DNA from: CAYOHG01 sp964465125
GTDB lineage: Bacteria > Planctomycetota > Phycisphaerae > UBA1845 > Fen-1342
Reading direction: 5' to 3'
Length of the DNA: 64,000 nt
Assembly: GCA_964465125.1 (NCBI GenBank)
Contig: CAYXIO010000007.1
Location: forward strand, 32,915-96,914
Shown piece after piece: positions 54,113-63,136 of this stretch. Position 1 is the first letter of the stretch. Every line of letters begins with the position of its first letter. The translations under genes and the position numbers were made by a program. The notes below the pieces were generated by a model, which was not told the origin of the DNA, ran no database searches, and saw nothing but the letters and a program-made list of their open reading frames with translations.

Positions 54113-55485
54113 CCATGCTGAACACCCTGCGCGATGAGATGTGCTATTGCCCGGGCTGTTCGCACGGCCTGGTGCTCGAGCGGCTCGGCGAGGCCATCAA
54201 CCGGCTCGGTCTGCCGCCGGAGAACGTCTGCATCGTCTCCGATATCGGCTGCATCGGCACGGCCGACCGCTACTTCGGCTGCCACACGTTTCACGGCCTG
54301 CACGGCCGCTCGTTCACGTACGCCGAAGGCATCCGCCGGCAGCGGCCCGATTTGCTCACGATCGTGCTGGTGGGCGACGGCGGCTGCGGCATCGGCACGG
54401 CCCATCTCGTGCACGGGGCCCGCCGCGGCGTGCCGATCAAGGTGATCGTCTGCAACAACTTCAATTTCGGCATGACCGGCGGACAGGCTTCGCCGACCAC
54501 GCCGACTGATGCTTTCACGCCCACTTCTCCCGCCGGTTGTCACGAGCGGCCGTTCGACATCGCGGGCACCGCGCGCGTGGCGGGCGCGTCGTTCGTGGCG
54601 CGCGGCAGCGCCCATGATCCGCGACTCGCCGACCTGCTCGAAACCGCGCTGCGCGAGCCCGGCTTCGCGCTGGTCGACATCTGGGAGCTTTGTGCGGCGT
54701 ACTTCGTGCCGGCAAACAAGGTCAACCCCGCCCGCCTGCCCGAGCTGGCCACGCAGATCGGCCTTCCGTTCGGCGTGTGGAAATGGGACGAGCCGACGCA
54801 TGCCGCGCGCACGCCGACGGGGGCAAGTCTGGCGCGCGCCGAAAGGCTCGGCCCGGCGGCCCCCGCAGCGATCGAGTCGCCCGAGAGCTCTCCGCGCCTC
54901 CCCTGGGCTCGTCGCACGGAAATCTGCATCGCCGGCTCGGCCGGGCAGCACATTCGCTCCGCGGCCGGAGTCCTGGGCGACATCGCTGTGGCAAGCGGGC
55001 TGTTCGCGGCGGAGCACGACGACTATCCGATCACGGTCCGCAAAGGTCACTCCATCTCCAACCTGATCGTCGATTCGAAGCCGATTCTCTACGCCGGCCT
55101 CGACCATCCCGACCTGCTCATCGTGCTGAGCACCGATGGAGCCGGGCGGCTCGGCAGTTTCGCCGCATTGCCAACGTCCTGCACGGTGTGGATGGAGAGC
55201 TCGCTCACGGCCGCGACGACGCCGGCAACCGTCCGGCCGTTCGAGCTCGTCGCGCTGATCAAAGTCGCTCCGCGCGCCGGCGCCGCGCTGGCGATTCTGG
55301 CCGGCGCGGTGGTTGAGCAGGGCTGGATCACGGAAGAAAACCTGCTCGCAGCCGCCAGGGCTGTTCTGCGCGGACCGCACCGCGATTCCAACCTCAAGGC
55401 CATGCAGGCGGGCGTCGCCTTCGCACGCCAGGCAGTTTCCGCGTCGCTCGGCGGCCCGCAGGGCCGCGCCGGAGGTGCCTCGTGA
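54109..55485 (+). CDS. 2-oxoacid:ferredoxin oxidoreductase, fused beta-gamma subunit
   Basis: Residues about 1-230 are the beta subunit, with CYCPGCSHG, SDIGCIGTADRYF and the thiamine-diphosphate motif GDGGCGIGTAHLVHGARRGVPIKVIVCNN. Residues about 270-440 are a gamma subunit (EICIAGSAGQHIRSAAGVLGDIA...RKGHSISNLIVDSKPI). The two are usually separate genes in the KorABC type, so the fusion is of note. The GTG start at 54109 overlaps the alpha stop (GTGA) and has GGAGA 7 nt upstream. The product ends with another GTGA overlap. Confidence 0.9.
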   Translation: MTMLNTLRDEMCYCPGCSHGLVLERLGEAINRLGLPPENVCIVSDIGCIGTADRYFGCHTFHGLHGRSFTYAEGIRRQRPDLLTIVLVGDGGCGIGTAHLVHGARRGVPIKVIVCNNFNFGMTGGQASPTTPTDAFTPTSPAGCHERPFDIAGTARVAGASFVARGSAHDPRLADLLETALREPGFALVDIWELCAAYFVPANKVNPARLPELATQIGLPFGVWKWDEPTHAARTPTGASLARAERLGPAAPAAIESPESSPRLPWARRTEICIAGSAGQHIRSAAGVLGDIAVASGLFAAEHDDYPITVRKGHSISNLIVDSKPILYAGLDHPDLLIVLSTDGAGRLGSFAALPTSCTVWMESSLTAATTPATVRPFELVALIKVAPRAGAALAILAGAVVEQGWITEENLLAAARAVLRGPHRDSNLKAMQAGVAFARQAVSASLGGPQGRAGGAS

Positions 55486-56102
55486 TCCGCGAAACCACCA
55501 TCGACAAGTCGCTGAATCGGCTGCTGCGGCACTTTGGGCAGCTCTTGATCGCGCGTCCGCCGGCGAGTGCGGCAACGCTGGCGCAAATCGAGGCGCGCGT
55601 CGGCCCGCTGCCGCGCGATCTCGTCATCTTCCTGACCGCCTGCGACGGCTTGCATCTGAACCTGGCCGAAGCGGGCTACGCCACGCAGTTCTGCACGACG
55701 CAGGACATTCTGCCGACGCTGACGCGCCCGCAGCCGCCCGCGCCGCCGCCGGAGGTCCTGCCCATCCGCTGCGACCCCGCCGGCCGCGACTGGTTGGTGC
55801 TCGATCAGCCTCCGATGCACGGCGTGGTGATCCGCTGGGACCCGGGCACGCACGGCGAGCAGTTGATCGCGTCTTCGTTCGGGACCTATTTCGACGCCTG
55901 GTCGCGCTACCTCACGCAGGTGTACACGTCGAAGGGAACGCCCGTCGCCGGCAAGCGACGCGCGGCGGGGCCGCCGGCGTTCGACGCCGCGTACGTCCAG
56001 AAGTTCGATCCGGCGCTGTGCGAGCTGTGCGAAACCCGCGGCGCGAAGCAGTATTTCGCCCGGCTTGAGCTGATGGCCGCCGGCGCGGAGGATTTCGAGT
56101 AG
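55482..56102 (+). CDS. SUKH (SMI1/KNR4)-like protein, coupled to the oxidoreductase
   Basis: The 206-residue protein begins with a helical segment. ASAATLAQIEARVGPLPRDLVIFLTACDGLHL follows, which resembles the SMI1/KNR4 (SUKH) motif IxxxExxLGxxLPxxYxxFLxxxNG. SUKH proteins are known as immunity proteins to nuclease toxins and as eukaryotic regulators. Here the GTG start (GGAGGT upstream) overlaps the stop of the beta-gamma subunit gene, so a role tied to that enzyme is plausible. Two Cys pairs near the C-terminus (LCELCETRG) are a further oddity. Family assignment is moderate. Confidence 0.6.
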   Translation: MIRETTIDKSLNRLLRHFGQLLIARPPASAATLAQIEARVGPLPRDLVIFLTACDGLHLNLAEAGYATQFCTTQDILPTLTRPQPPAPPPEVLPIRCDPAGRDWLVLDQPPMHGVVIRWDPGTHGEQLIASSFGTYFDAWSRYLTQVYTSKGTPVAGKRRAAGPPAFDAAYVQKFDPALCELCETRGAKQYFARLELMAAGAEDFE

Positions 56103-56272
56103 CAGCGCCGCCCGCTCCGGCACCGCGACATGGTCGGTGCCCGGCGGCGACCCCTCCTTCGCATCGAAAGCCGCGGGCCGACGGCCACTTTGCACCGCCG
56201 GCCCATCTCACAGAAGTTGACCCGCGCGACAAGCCGCCGCCGCGCCCGGCACGGGCTCGCGCGGAGAATCCG

Positions 56273-57418
56273 CTACTCCAGCACGCGGATGTTCCGCTTG
56301 CCGCACATCTCCTTCAGCACGCGCGGCCAGATGCTCACGCTCACCTCGCCCAGATGCGCCGTGCGCAGCAGCGCCATGTACGTGCGCGACTGCCCGATGC
56401 CGCCGCCGATGCTCAGCGGAATCTCGTTCTTCATGATCGCCTGGTGATACGGCATCTTGAGCATGTCCGTCTGGTTGGTCAGCTCAAGCTGCTTGCGCAG
56501 CGTCTCCGCCGTCACGCGGATGCCCATGCTGCTCAGCTCGTGCCGGCGTCGCGTCACCGGGTTCCAGACCAGGATGTCGCCGTTGAGCCCGTGCATCGGC
56601 CGACCGTCGGTGCTCTTCGTCTCGGTCACCCAATCGTCGTAGTCCGCCGCCCGCATCTCGTGCGGATAGCCGTCCTTTAGCGTCCAGCCGATGCCATAGA
56701 TGAACACCGCCGGATGCTCCTGCAAGATCGCCGTCTCGCGCTGCTTGCGCGGCAGGGTGGGGAAGTGGTCGAGGATGTCCTCGGCGTGCAGGAACGTGAG
56801 CTCGTCAGGCAGCTCGCCGTACTTGCGCGAATGCAGCTTGGGGAACTTCTTGAAGAGCTGCACCTCGCAGCCCTTGATCACCTTCCAGAGCTTCTTGACG
56901 ATCTGTGTGAGGAACTTCAGGTTGCGGTCGTCCGCGGTGATCACGCGCTCCCAATCCCACTGATCGACGTAGGCCGAGTGATCGTGGTCGAGGAAGTAAT
57001 CCTTGCGCACCGCGCGCATGTCGGTGATGATGCCCTCGCCCACGGCGCAGTCGAACTGCTTGAGCGCCACGCGCTTCCACTTCGTCGCGGCCTGCACCAC
57101 CTGCGCATCGATGGGGTGCTTATTGTGATCGTTGTTGACGTGAAACTGGATCGGCGTGCGCGAACCGTCGCGGTCCAGGTAGTCGTTCACGCCGCTGTCG
57201 ACGTCGACGATCAGCGGCACCACGACGCGCATCAGGTTCAGCTCTTTGCAGAGATGCTCTTCGATGTAGTCCTTCGAGAAGAACAGCGCCCGCTGCATGT
57301 CGCGCCGATCCAGCAGCGGCTTGTAGTCCGCCGGCAGAACCTTCTCGACTTCCTCATACGTGCCAATGCCCGGCCCAACGAGGTCGGCGGCTTTGTTCAG
57401 TACCGCTGTGCCAGCCAT
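56273..57418 (-). CDS. asnA: Aspartate-ammonia ligase
   Basis: The 381-residue protein matches AsnA, a class II aminoacyl-tRNA-synthetase-like asparagine synthetase. It has KWKRVALKQFDCAVGEGIITDMRAVRKD, YVDQWDWERVI, RAADYDDWVTET, GLNGDILVWNPVTRRRHELSSMGIRV and IGGGIGQSRTYM. It makes asparagine from aspartate, ammonia and ATP. It is about 50 residues longer than E. coli AsnA at the N-terminus. GGAGG lies 7 nt upstream of the ATG. Its stop faces the SUKH-like gene across a 170-bp convergent gap. Confidence 0.95.
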   Translation of the reverse strand: MAGTAVLNKAADLVGPGIGTYEEVEKVLPADYKPLLDRRDMQRALFFSKDYIEEHLCKELNLMRVVVPLIVDVDSGVNDYLDRDGSRTPIQFHVNNDHNKHPIDAQVVQAATKWKRVALKQFDCAVGEGIITDMRAVRKDYFLDHDHSAYVDQWDWERVITADDRNLKFLTQIVKKLWKVIKGCEVQLFKKFPKLHSRKYGELPDELTFLHAEDILDHFPTLPRKQRETAILQEHPAVFIYGIGWTLKDGYPHEMRAADYDDWVTETKSTDGRPMHGLNGDILVWNPVTRRRHELSSMGIRVTAETLRKQLELTNQTDMLKMPYHQAIMKNEIPLSIGGGIGQSRTYMALLRTAHLGEVSVSIWPRVLKEMCGKRNIRVLE

Positions 57419-57737
57419 GATGTGTCCTCCACGCGCGGCGGCATGTCGCTGAAGGGTAAGACTGGCAAACGCAGTGCCAAAGCGACCGAGCCGGCCTTCA
57501 TCCGAGAGCTAATCGCCTGAGCGTCAGCCAGTTACGGCGATGGCGCGACCCGTGCCGCATCGTCCGGCGACTCCGGCCGGCGCCCCGGCGGAGTCCATCC
57601 CGCCGCGCCACCTCACGACCAGGCTGGGGAAAAACGCGCAGGGAAGGCCGTCGAACGACCCGCCTCCCGCAACCCCCAGATTCCTCAGCCCGGGTGCCCC
57701 GATTGGCCGCCCGGCGGAAATGCAGCCCGCGGCGCAA

Positions 57738-57848
57738 GAAAAAAGCCGCAGGTCGATGGTCGATCGAGCTGCGGCGGTCGCCTTTCGGCGGTGCCTGCGA
57801 ATGTTTCGTCTTGTTGCGAAAAAGCGCAGGACAGGGTCGACTACACTT
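57738..57848 (-). ncRNA. tracrRNA of the type II-C CRISPR system (predicted)
   Basis: A 35-nt anti-repeat (57813-57847) matches the CRISPR repeat in three blocks: GTTGCG, CGCAGG and CAGGGTCGA plus TACACT. Between them are a short non-matching bulge and single changes. Read on the minus strand the RNA starts AGTGTAGTCGACCC and ends the anti-repeat with CGCAAC. It continues with AAGACGAAACATTCG, a CGCC-GAAA-GGCG hairpin, and a terminator whose arms are GCCGCAG/CTGCGGC followed by six Ts. The length is about 110 nt. It should pair with crRNA repeats transcribed from the minus strand of the array and guide both into Cas9. Expression is not shown. Confidence 0.88.
57739..57775 (-). terminator. Rho-independent terminator of tracrRNA
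   Basis: The stem is GCCGCAG (minus strand, 57769-57775) paired with CTGCGGC (57745-57751), with an internal TCGAT/ATCGA helix in the loop. TTTTTT (57739-57744) follows directly. Confidence 0.88.
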
Positions 57849-57855
57849 GACCATA

Positions 57856-57884
57856 GAAATACACCAATCGAATATCGAGGTCAA
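57856..57884 (-). promoter_or_regulatory. tracrRNA promoter
   Basis: The minus strand reads TTGACC (57879-57884), a 17-bp spacer and TATTTC (57856-57861). The predicted start is at about 57848-57849, exactly at the edge of the anti-repeat. A second TTGACC on the plus strand at 57847-57852 points the other way, toward cas9. Confidence 0.65.
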
Positions 57885-57935
57885 GGATCGTGTGCCCCAT
57901 TTGCATTCGCGTTGTCTTCGGCAGCGGGTGAGATC

Positions 57936-60900
57936 ATGCCCTCCTACCTCGGTCTCGATATTGGCTCCAATTCGGTCGGATCTGCCTGGGTAGACACCGA
58001 CGCTCGCGACGTGCATGTCGCTGCCAGCGTCTTCCCTGCAGGCGTGGACGAGCAGGAGGACAAGCGCGGCGCGCCGAAGAACCAGGACCGCCGTCAGACG
58101 CGCTCCCAACGCCGCACCATCGACCGCCGGGCGCGTCGAAAGCGCGCGCTGACGCGCTTCCTCATCCAGCGCAAGCTGCTGCCCACCGAACCGGCCGAGT
58201 TGTGCAAGCTCTATAACCTCGACCCCTGGCAGCTTCGCCGCGACGCGCTTCGCAAACCGCTCACGCCGCATGAGCTTGGCCGCGTACTCGTTCACCTGGC
58301 CCAACGTCGCGGTGCGGTTGGCGTCGTGACCGACCCCGAGAATCCGGACGAGGGAATGGTCAAGGACGGCATGGACCGACTTGAAAAGCTGATGCAGGAG
58401 CGCCGCGCACCGACCGTCGGCGCTCTTCTGGCCGACCTCATCGACCACCGCCGCCAGTCACTGGAACGCTTGCCCGACGCGGCGTGCAGCCGGCGGACGC
58501 TTCAGCTTCGCCGCCAGCGCGGGCGGCGCAAGCCGCAGTACCCGCCCGCCCTTACCGTCCGCAATCGCCAAAATAGGCTACCCGAAGAAGAGCTGCTCTT
58601 AGCCGGGCGCGAATTGGTCCGCAGGGAGTTTCAGCAGATCGTCGAGGTGCAGCGGTCGCACAAGGACTCCGCGCTGGCCCGGCTCTTGACGGACGAACTC
58701 ATCCGACAGCTTGATGATCCGAAACAAACCGACACCTGGCGGCACCGCGGCCTGCTCTTCGGTCAGCGCCGCACCTACTGGGACACCGGCACGCTCGGCC
58801 GCTGCGTGCTCGAGCCGACGGAGCGCTGCGCACCGCAAGCCGACCGGCATGCCAGCTACTTTCGTGTCGTGGAGAGCGCCAACAACATCCGCATCGTGGT
58901 ACGCGGCCAGGACGAGCGGCCCCTGACCGTCGAAGAGCGCGCGAAGGCCATCTCCTTGTTGCGCGGCCCGCTCGGGCAGCGCAAGCAAAAGGGTAAGCTT
59001 GTGCCCAAAACGTCGGTCAGCGTTACGGAAATCCGCAAAGCGCTTGGCTTGGCAAAACGGAAGGGCCAGAACGATCCGGTACAACTGAACGTCGAGACCG
59101 ACGAAGACCGCGAGATCAACACCGACTGGTTCCATCGCGAAATCGTGCACGGCGTGTTCGGCGAAGCCGCGTGGAACGGGCTGCCGGAGGATAGGAAAGA
59201 GTCCGTCAACCGGGCGATTCTACGTTTTGGCCCGGATCACGAAGACGACGCCAGGAAGCTGCGCGCTGGCGCCCAGCGCTGGTGGAATCTTGACGCCGCG
59301 GCCGCCGAACGGCTTGTCACCGCGTGGACCGGCCGCCCCAGGCTCGAAAAGCGCCTCAATCTCTCTCGCCGCGCGATCATGAACCTGCTGCCCTACATGG
59401 AGCGCTTCGACGCGGAGAACAACCGCTGGCCGACGCAGCAGGAGGCCCGCAAGGCGCACGGGAAGGCGATGCAAGAGCGCTTCGAGCAGACCGGCGAATG
59501 CGCGTTCGAATTAGCGGCGCGGCGCTACAACACCGGCGCGCTCGGCCTGACCGCGGCCGACCGCTACTACATGCGGCTCGAAAAGCACTGGATCCGCGAC
59601 GAGAACGGCCAGGTCGTCCGCGACGCCGCCGGCAAGCCGATTCCCGAGCCGCCGCCGGCGCCGATGCTCTCGAACCCGGTCGTGCGCAAGGCGATCCACG
59701 AGGTCCGCCGCCACCTGGTGGCCTGGTTACGCAAGTTCCGCCGCAAGCCGGACCGCGTGGTGATCGAGATGGCGCGGGGCGTCCAGGACACCGCCAAGCG
59801 CCGTAACGAACAACTCAAAGCAAACCGAGAGCGCGAGCAGGAACGCAAACGGATCGAGGAGTGCCTGCGCGCCTGGGGCATACCGGAATCAAACTGGAAT
59901 CGCGCTGTTCTGCGTGTACGACTTTGCCGCGAGCAGAGCGGGATTTGCCCATTCTCCCTCACGGGCTCCAACGCGAACAGGACCATTACAGAACGCATGG
60001 CGGCCGAGGGGCGCGAACTTGAGGTCGAACACATCATCCCAGAGGCGCTCACCACCAGAACGATGGCATTCAGCAATCTTGTCCTGTGCTACCGCGAGGC
60101 CAATCGGGGCAAAGGCATGCGCACGCCGCTGGACTGGCTCGGTCCCGAAGGCGTCAAGGCCGTGCTCCAGCGACTGGAGAACGCTCCCATCAAAGACAAT
60201 CGCGTCAAGTGGGAGCGGTTGCAGGCGCCCACGCCCGACGAGGCTGGCTTTCGAAACTCCCAATTGACGGACACCGCTTACGCCACGCGCCAGGTCGCTG
60301 CCTACATCGCCGATGCGCTATTCGACGGACAGGGGCTTCCGGAACGCGGCGGCGAGCGAAAAATCTTCACGACAAAAGGAGAGTACACCTCGCGCCTGCG
60401 GGCTGACTGGGGCCTGCACGAAAGTACAATTGATCGGGCGCACGGCCTGGAGCTCGCGCCGGCAACTGAGGCACTGGCCGCCGATCCGGACCTGGAGCAA
60501 TCCTCCCGACGCGCCTGCAAGGGGCCTAAGGACCGTAGCGACCACCGTCACCACGCGATTGATGCCCTCGTCACCGCGCTGCTGGGCCCGGAATTACTCA
60601 CGGTTGTCGGTCGTCATGCGCGCGAGGACCGCGAATACTATGAACGCACCCGCTATCGACCGCGCCGCAAGCCGCTTTCCCAACCGCCCGCGTGGCCTAC
60701 GCCAGAGGCATTCCACGACGATGTCGTCGCGGCCTTCGACAAGCTCCTCGTGGCCAGCCGCCCGGTCAAACGCCGGCTGGTCGGGGCATTCCACGAAGAG
60801 ACGCACTACGGCCCCGTGATCGGCCCGCTGCCGCCGCACCGCACGGAGGACGCTTCGACTCTCTTCACCAACCGCATCAGTGCCGACCGGCTCACACCCA

Positions 60901-61721
60901 ATCATTTGCGCGTGACCGAAGGCTGGGACGAATTAAGCGCCAAGCTGGACGACGGTCGCGTCTCGCCCGCGAGCAAGCGGGACATTCGCCGCAAACTCGC
61001 CGCCTTGGAGGATCCCTCGCCCGGGAAATCGGGAATCGTCCGCGACCGCGCGCTGCGCGACCGGCTCCGCAAGTGCCTGCGCTCCAATGGCATCGACCCC
61101 GACGACTTCGCGGCCGCCGAAATCAAGCAGTTGATCGCCGAAGGCAAGCTCACCATGGCCAGCGGAGTTCCGATCAAGGGCATAGTGCTCCTGCGGACCA
61201 ACTCCGATCCCGTTCGGATTACCCGAAAGCGTTGGGACTGGGTCGCGAACAAGATGATTGCCGACAACGACCCGCGCACGACCCGCGTCTACATCGGCGG
61301 CAATAACCATCACATCGAAATCCGCGAGAATCGCAAAACCGGCAAATGGTCCGGCGAAATCGTTCCGACCTTCGAGGCGGCCAAGCGCGTCCGAATCGAA
61401 AAACGCGACGCGGTCGATCGATCCGACAATGATGAAAGCTGCTTCATGATGTCCCTGGCCGAAGGCGAGATGATCCACGCCCGTCGCAAGGACCGCCCCG
61501 ACGAGCCTCCCAGCTACTTTGTCGTCTGCAAGCTCGACAAGGCCGGAAATTCCTGCCGCATCCACTTTGCGCCGCACTGGGATGCCCGCAAGGCCAGCGA
61601 GCAAGACCGCTGGGACCTCACCCCTGCCGACCTCAAGAACTGCGGACCCGAACCCGGCAGGCCGCCGGTCAAGGTCCGCGTCGGCCCGCTGGGCGACGTG
61701 ACTGTGCTGGAGCGCGACTGA
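57936..61721 (+). CDS. cas9: CRISPR-associated endonuclease Cas9, type II-C
   Basis: The 1261-residue protein has RuvC-I YLGLDIGSNSVGSAW (Asp8) and an Arg-rich bridge helix (about 50-80: RRQTRSQRRTIDRRARRKR). RuvC-II is PDRVVIEMARG (Glu611). The HNH domain is EVEHIIPEAL...FSNLVLCYREANRGKG (His699). RuvC-III is DHRHHAIDALVTALLG (His873, Asp876), and a long C-terminal PAM-interacting part follows. All catalytic residues are present. The cas9-cas1-cas2 order without csn2 or cas4 makes it II-C, at the large end of that subtype. The ATG at 57936 is chosen because RuvC-I begins there. Upstream codons belong to the tracrRNA region. Confidence 0.97.
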   Translation: MPSYLGLDIGSNSVGSAWVDTDARDVHVAASVFPAGVDEQEDKRGAPKNQDRRQTRSQRRTIDRRARRKRALTRFLIQRKLLPTEPAELCKLYNLDPWQLRRDALRKPLTPHELGRVLVHLAQRRGAVGVVTDPENPDEGMVKDGMDRLEKLMQERRAPTVGALLADLIDHRRQSLERLPDAACSRRTLQLRRQRGRRKPQYPPALTVRNRQNRLPEEELLLAGRELVRREFQQIVEVQRSHKDSALARLLTDELIRQLDDPKQTDTWRHRGLLFGQRRTYWDTGTLGRCVLEPTERCAPQADRHASYFRVVESANNIRIVVRGQDERPLTVEERAKAISLLRGPLGQRKQKGKLVPKTSVSVTEIRKALGLAKRKGQNDPVQLNVETDEDREINTDWFHREIVHGVFGEAAWNGLPEDRKESVNRAILRFGPDHEDDARKLRAGAQRWWNLDAAAAERLVTAWTGRPRLEKRLNLSRRAIMNLLPYMERFDAENNRWPTQQEARKAHGKAMQERFEQTGECAFELAARRYNTGALGLTAADRYYMRLEKHWIRDENGQVVRDAAGKPIPEPPPAPMLSNPVVRKAIHEVRRHLVAWLRKFRRKPDRVVIEMARGVQDTAKRRNEQLKANREREQERKRIEECLRAWGIPESNWNRAVLRVRLCREQSGICPFSLTGSNANRTITERMAAEGRELEVEHIIPEALTTRTMAFSNLVLCYREANRGKGMRTPLDWLGPEGVKAVLQRLENAPIKDNRVKWERLQAPTPDEAGFRNSQLTDTAYATRQVAAYIADALFDGQGLPERGGERKIFTTKGEYTSRLRADWGLHESTIDRAHGLELAPATEALAADPDLEQSSRRACKGPKDRSDHRHHAIDALVTALLGPELLTVVGRHAREDREYYERTRYRPRRKPLSQPPAWPTPEAFHDDVVAAFDKLLVASRPVKRRLVGAFHEETHYGPVIGPLPPHRTEDASTLFTNRISADRLTPNHLRVTEGWDELSAKLDDGRVSPASKRDIRRKLAALEDPSPGKSGIVRDRALRDRLRKCLRSNGIDPDDFAAAEIKQLIAEGKLTMASGVPIKGIVLLRTNSDPVRITRKRWDWVANKMIADNDPRTTRVYIGGNNHHIEIRENRKTGKWSGEIVPTFEAAKRVRIEKRDAVDRSDNDESCFMMSLAEGEMIHARRKDRPDEPPSYFVVCKLDKAGNSCRIHFAPHWDARKASEQDRWDLTPADLKNCGPEPGRPPVKVRVGPLGDVTVLERD

Positions 61722-61771
61722 ACGAAGCCTGTGCTCTCCGCCGATAACGCCCACAAGGGACGAGATCGGCC

Positions 61772-62752
61772 ATGATCAAGCGCACCGTCGAAATCTCGCA
61801 GCGCCCGGTGCATCTGACCGTTCGCGACCGCCAGCTTCTTCTGCTGGCCAAGGAAGACGCCGCGACCGCACTTTCAGCCCGGCCGGACAACCTGCTCAGT
61901 GCCGTCCCCTGCGAGGACGTCGGCCTCCTGCTGGTCGAGCACCTCGGCACCTCCTACTCCCACGCCGCCTTGCTGACGCTGATCGAGAGCGACGCCGCCG
62001 TCGTCCTTTGCGGCCGAGACCACCTGCCCGCCGGCCTGCTCCTGCCGCTCGGCGAACACACCCAGGTCGTCTGGCGGATTCACGACCAGCTCGCCATGCC
62101 GCGGCCCCTTCGCAAGCAGCTCTGGCGGCAGCTCGTCGTCGCCAAGGTCCGCGCCCAGGCCGCCAACCTGCCGGCCGGCGCCGGGCCGCGCGCGCGCCTG
62201 CTGGCCCTGGCCCGCGAGGTTCGCTCCGGCGACCCGACCAACGTCGAAGCCCAGGCTGCGCGCATCTACTGGTCCGCCTGGCGCAGCGGGCTCGCCGGAC
62301 CTGCCGATTTCCGCCGCGATCCCGACGGCCCGTCCCCCAACAACCTGCTCAACTACGGCTATGCCGTGCTGCGCGCCGCCGTCGCCCGTGCGATCGTCTC
62401 GGCGGGCCTGCTGCCGGCCCTCGGCATTCACCACGCCAACCGCTCGAACGCGTTTTGCCTGGCGGATGACCTGGTCGAACCGCTGCGCCCGCTGGTGGAT
62501 TACCGCGTCGCGCAATGGGTGCGCGACGGACAGACGGAGCTGACCCCGCAGGTCAAGCGGTCCTTGCTCGAGCTGCTGACCGACGAGATGCGCACCGGAG
62601 AGCAGTCGGGTCCGCTGATGGTCGCGCTGCACCGCTACGTCGCCTCGCTGGTGCGCTGCCTGACCGGCGAAGCGACGCGCCTGACGATTCCCGTTCCGAC
62701 CGGCGCGGAATCGGCCGCTCGCGAGAGCGCGACCGACTTGCCAGGCGGCTGA
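61772..62752 (+). CDS. cas1: CRISPR integrase Cas1 (type II)
   Basis: The 326-residue protein shows the type II Cas1 pattern: an N-terminal beta domain, the catalytic Glu159 in GDPTNVEAQAARIYW, NNLLNYGYAVLRAAVARAIVSAGLLPALGIHHANR with the catalytic His (220/221), and LADDLVEPLRPLVD with the acidic residue. With Cas2 it integrates new spacers. It follows cas9 by 50 bp and precedes cas2 by 6 bp, so it is in one operon. Confidence 0.95.
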   Translation: MIKRTVEISQRPVHLTVRDRQLLLLAKEDAATALSARPDNLLSAVPCEDVGLLLVEHLGTSYSHAALLTLIESDAAVVLCGRDHLPAGLLLPLGEHTQVVWRIHDQLAMPRPLRKQLWRQLVVAKVRAQAANLPAGAGPRARLLALAREVRSGDPTNVEAQAARIYWSAWRSGLAGPADFRRDPDGPSPNNLLNYGYAVLRAAVARAIVSAGLLPALGIHHANRSNAFCLADDLVEPLRPLVDYRVAQWVRDGQTELTPQVKRSLLELLTDEMRTGEQSGPLMVALHRYVASLVRCLTGEATRLTIPVPTGAESAARESATDLPGG

Positions 62753-62758
62753 CACACG

Positions 62759-63088
62759 ATGCAACTCAGCGGCTATCGTTACATGTGGCTGGTGGCGATG
62801 TTTGATCTGCCGGTGGATACGAGCGCGGCCCGCCGCGCGTACGCTCAATTCCGCAAGGCGCTGCTCAAGGACGGCTTCGTCAGAATGCAATACAGCGTCT
62901 ACATCCGGCATTGTGCCAGCGAGGAGAACGCCGATGTTCACCTGGCGCGCGTGCAGGGCGCCCTGCCCGAAGACGGCGAGGTGCGCCTGCTTGCGATCAC
63001 GGACAAGCAATTCGAGCGGATGCGGGTTTTCTGGGGAAAACGCCGCAAGCCGCCCGAATCGCCACCCGCGCAGCTCGAATTGTTCTAG
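62759..63088 (+). CDS. cas2: CRISPR-associated protein Cas2 (type II)
   Basis: The 109-residue protein has the Cas2 ferredoxin-like fold: MWLVAMFDLPVDT with the conserved Asp16, YAQFRKALLKDGFVRMQYSVYIRHC and EDGEVRLLAITDKQFERM. It is the structural centre of the Cas1-Cas2 integrase. It starts 6 bp after cas1, and the array begins 48 bp after its stop. Confidence 0.95.
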   Translation: MQLSGYRYMWLVAMFDLPVDTSAARRAYAQFRKALLKDGFVRMQYSVYIRHCASEENADVHLARVQGALPEDGEVRLLAITDKQFERMRVFWGKRRKPPESPPAQLELF

Positions 63089-63136
63089 GCCGCTCGGCGG
63101 TCAAGTCGGCGTCGGAAAGGCGCTTGCGCCGGGTCC

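Noticed and set aside
57540..57935. 132-codon upstream extension of cas9
   Set aside because: RuvC-I begins at the ATG at 57936. The upstream part is Pro/Arg low-complexity and holds the tracrRNA gene and its promoter.
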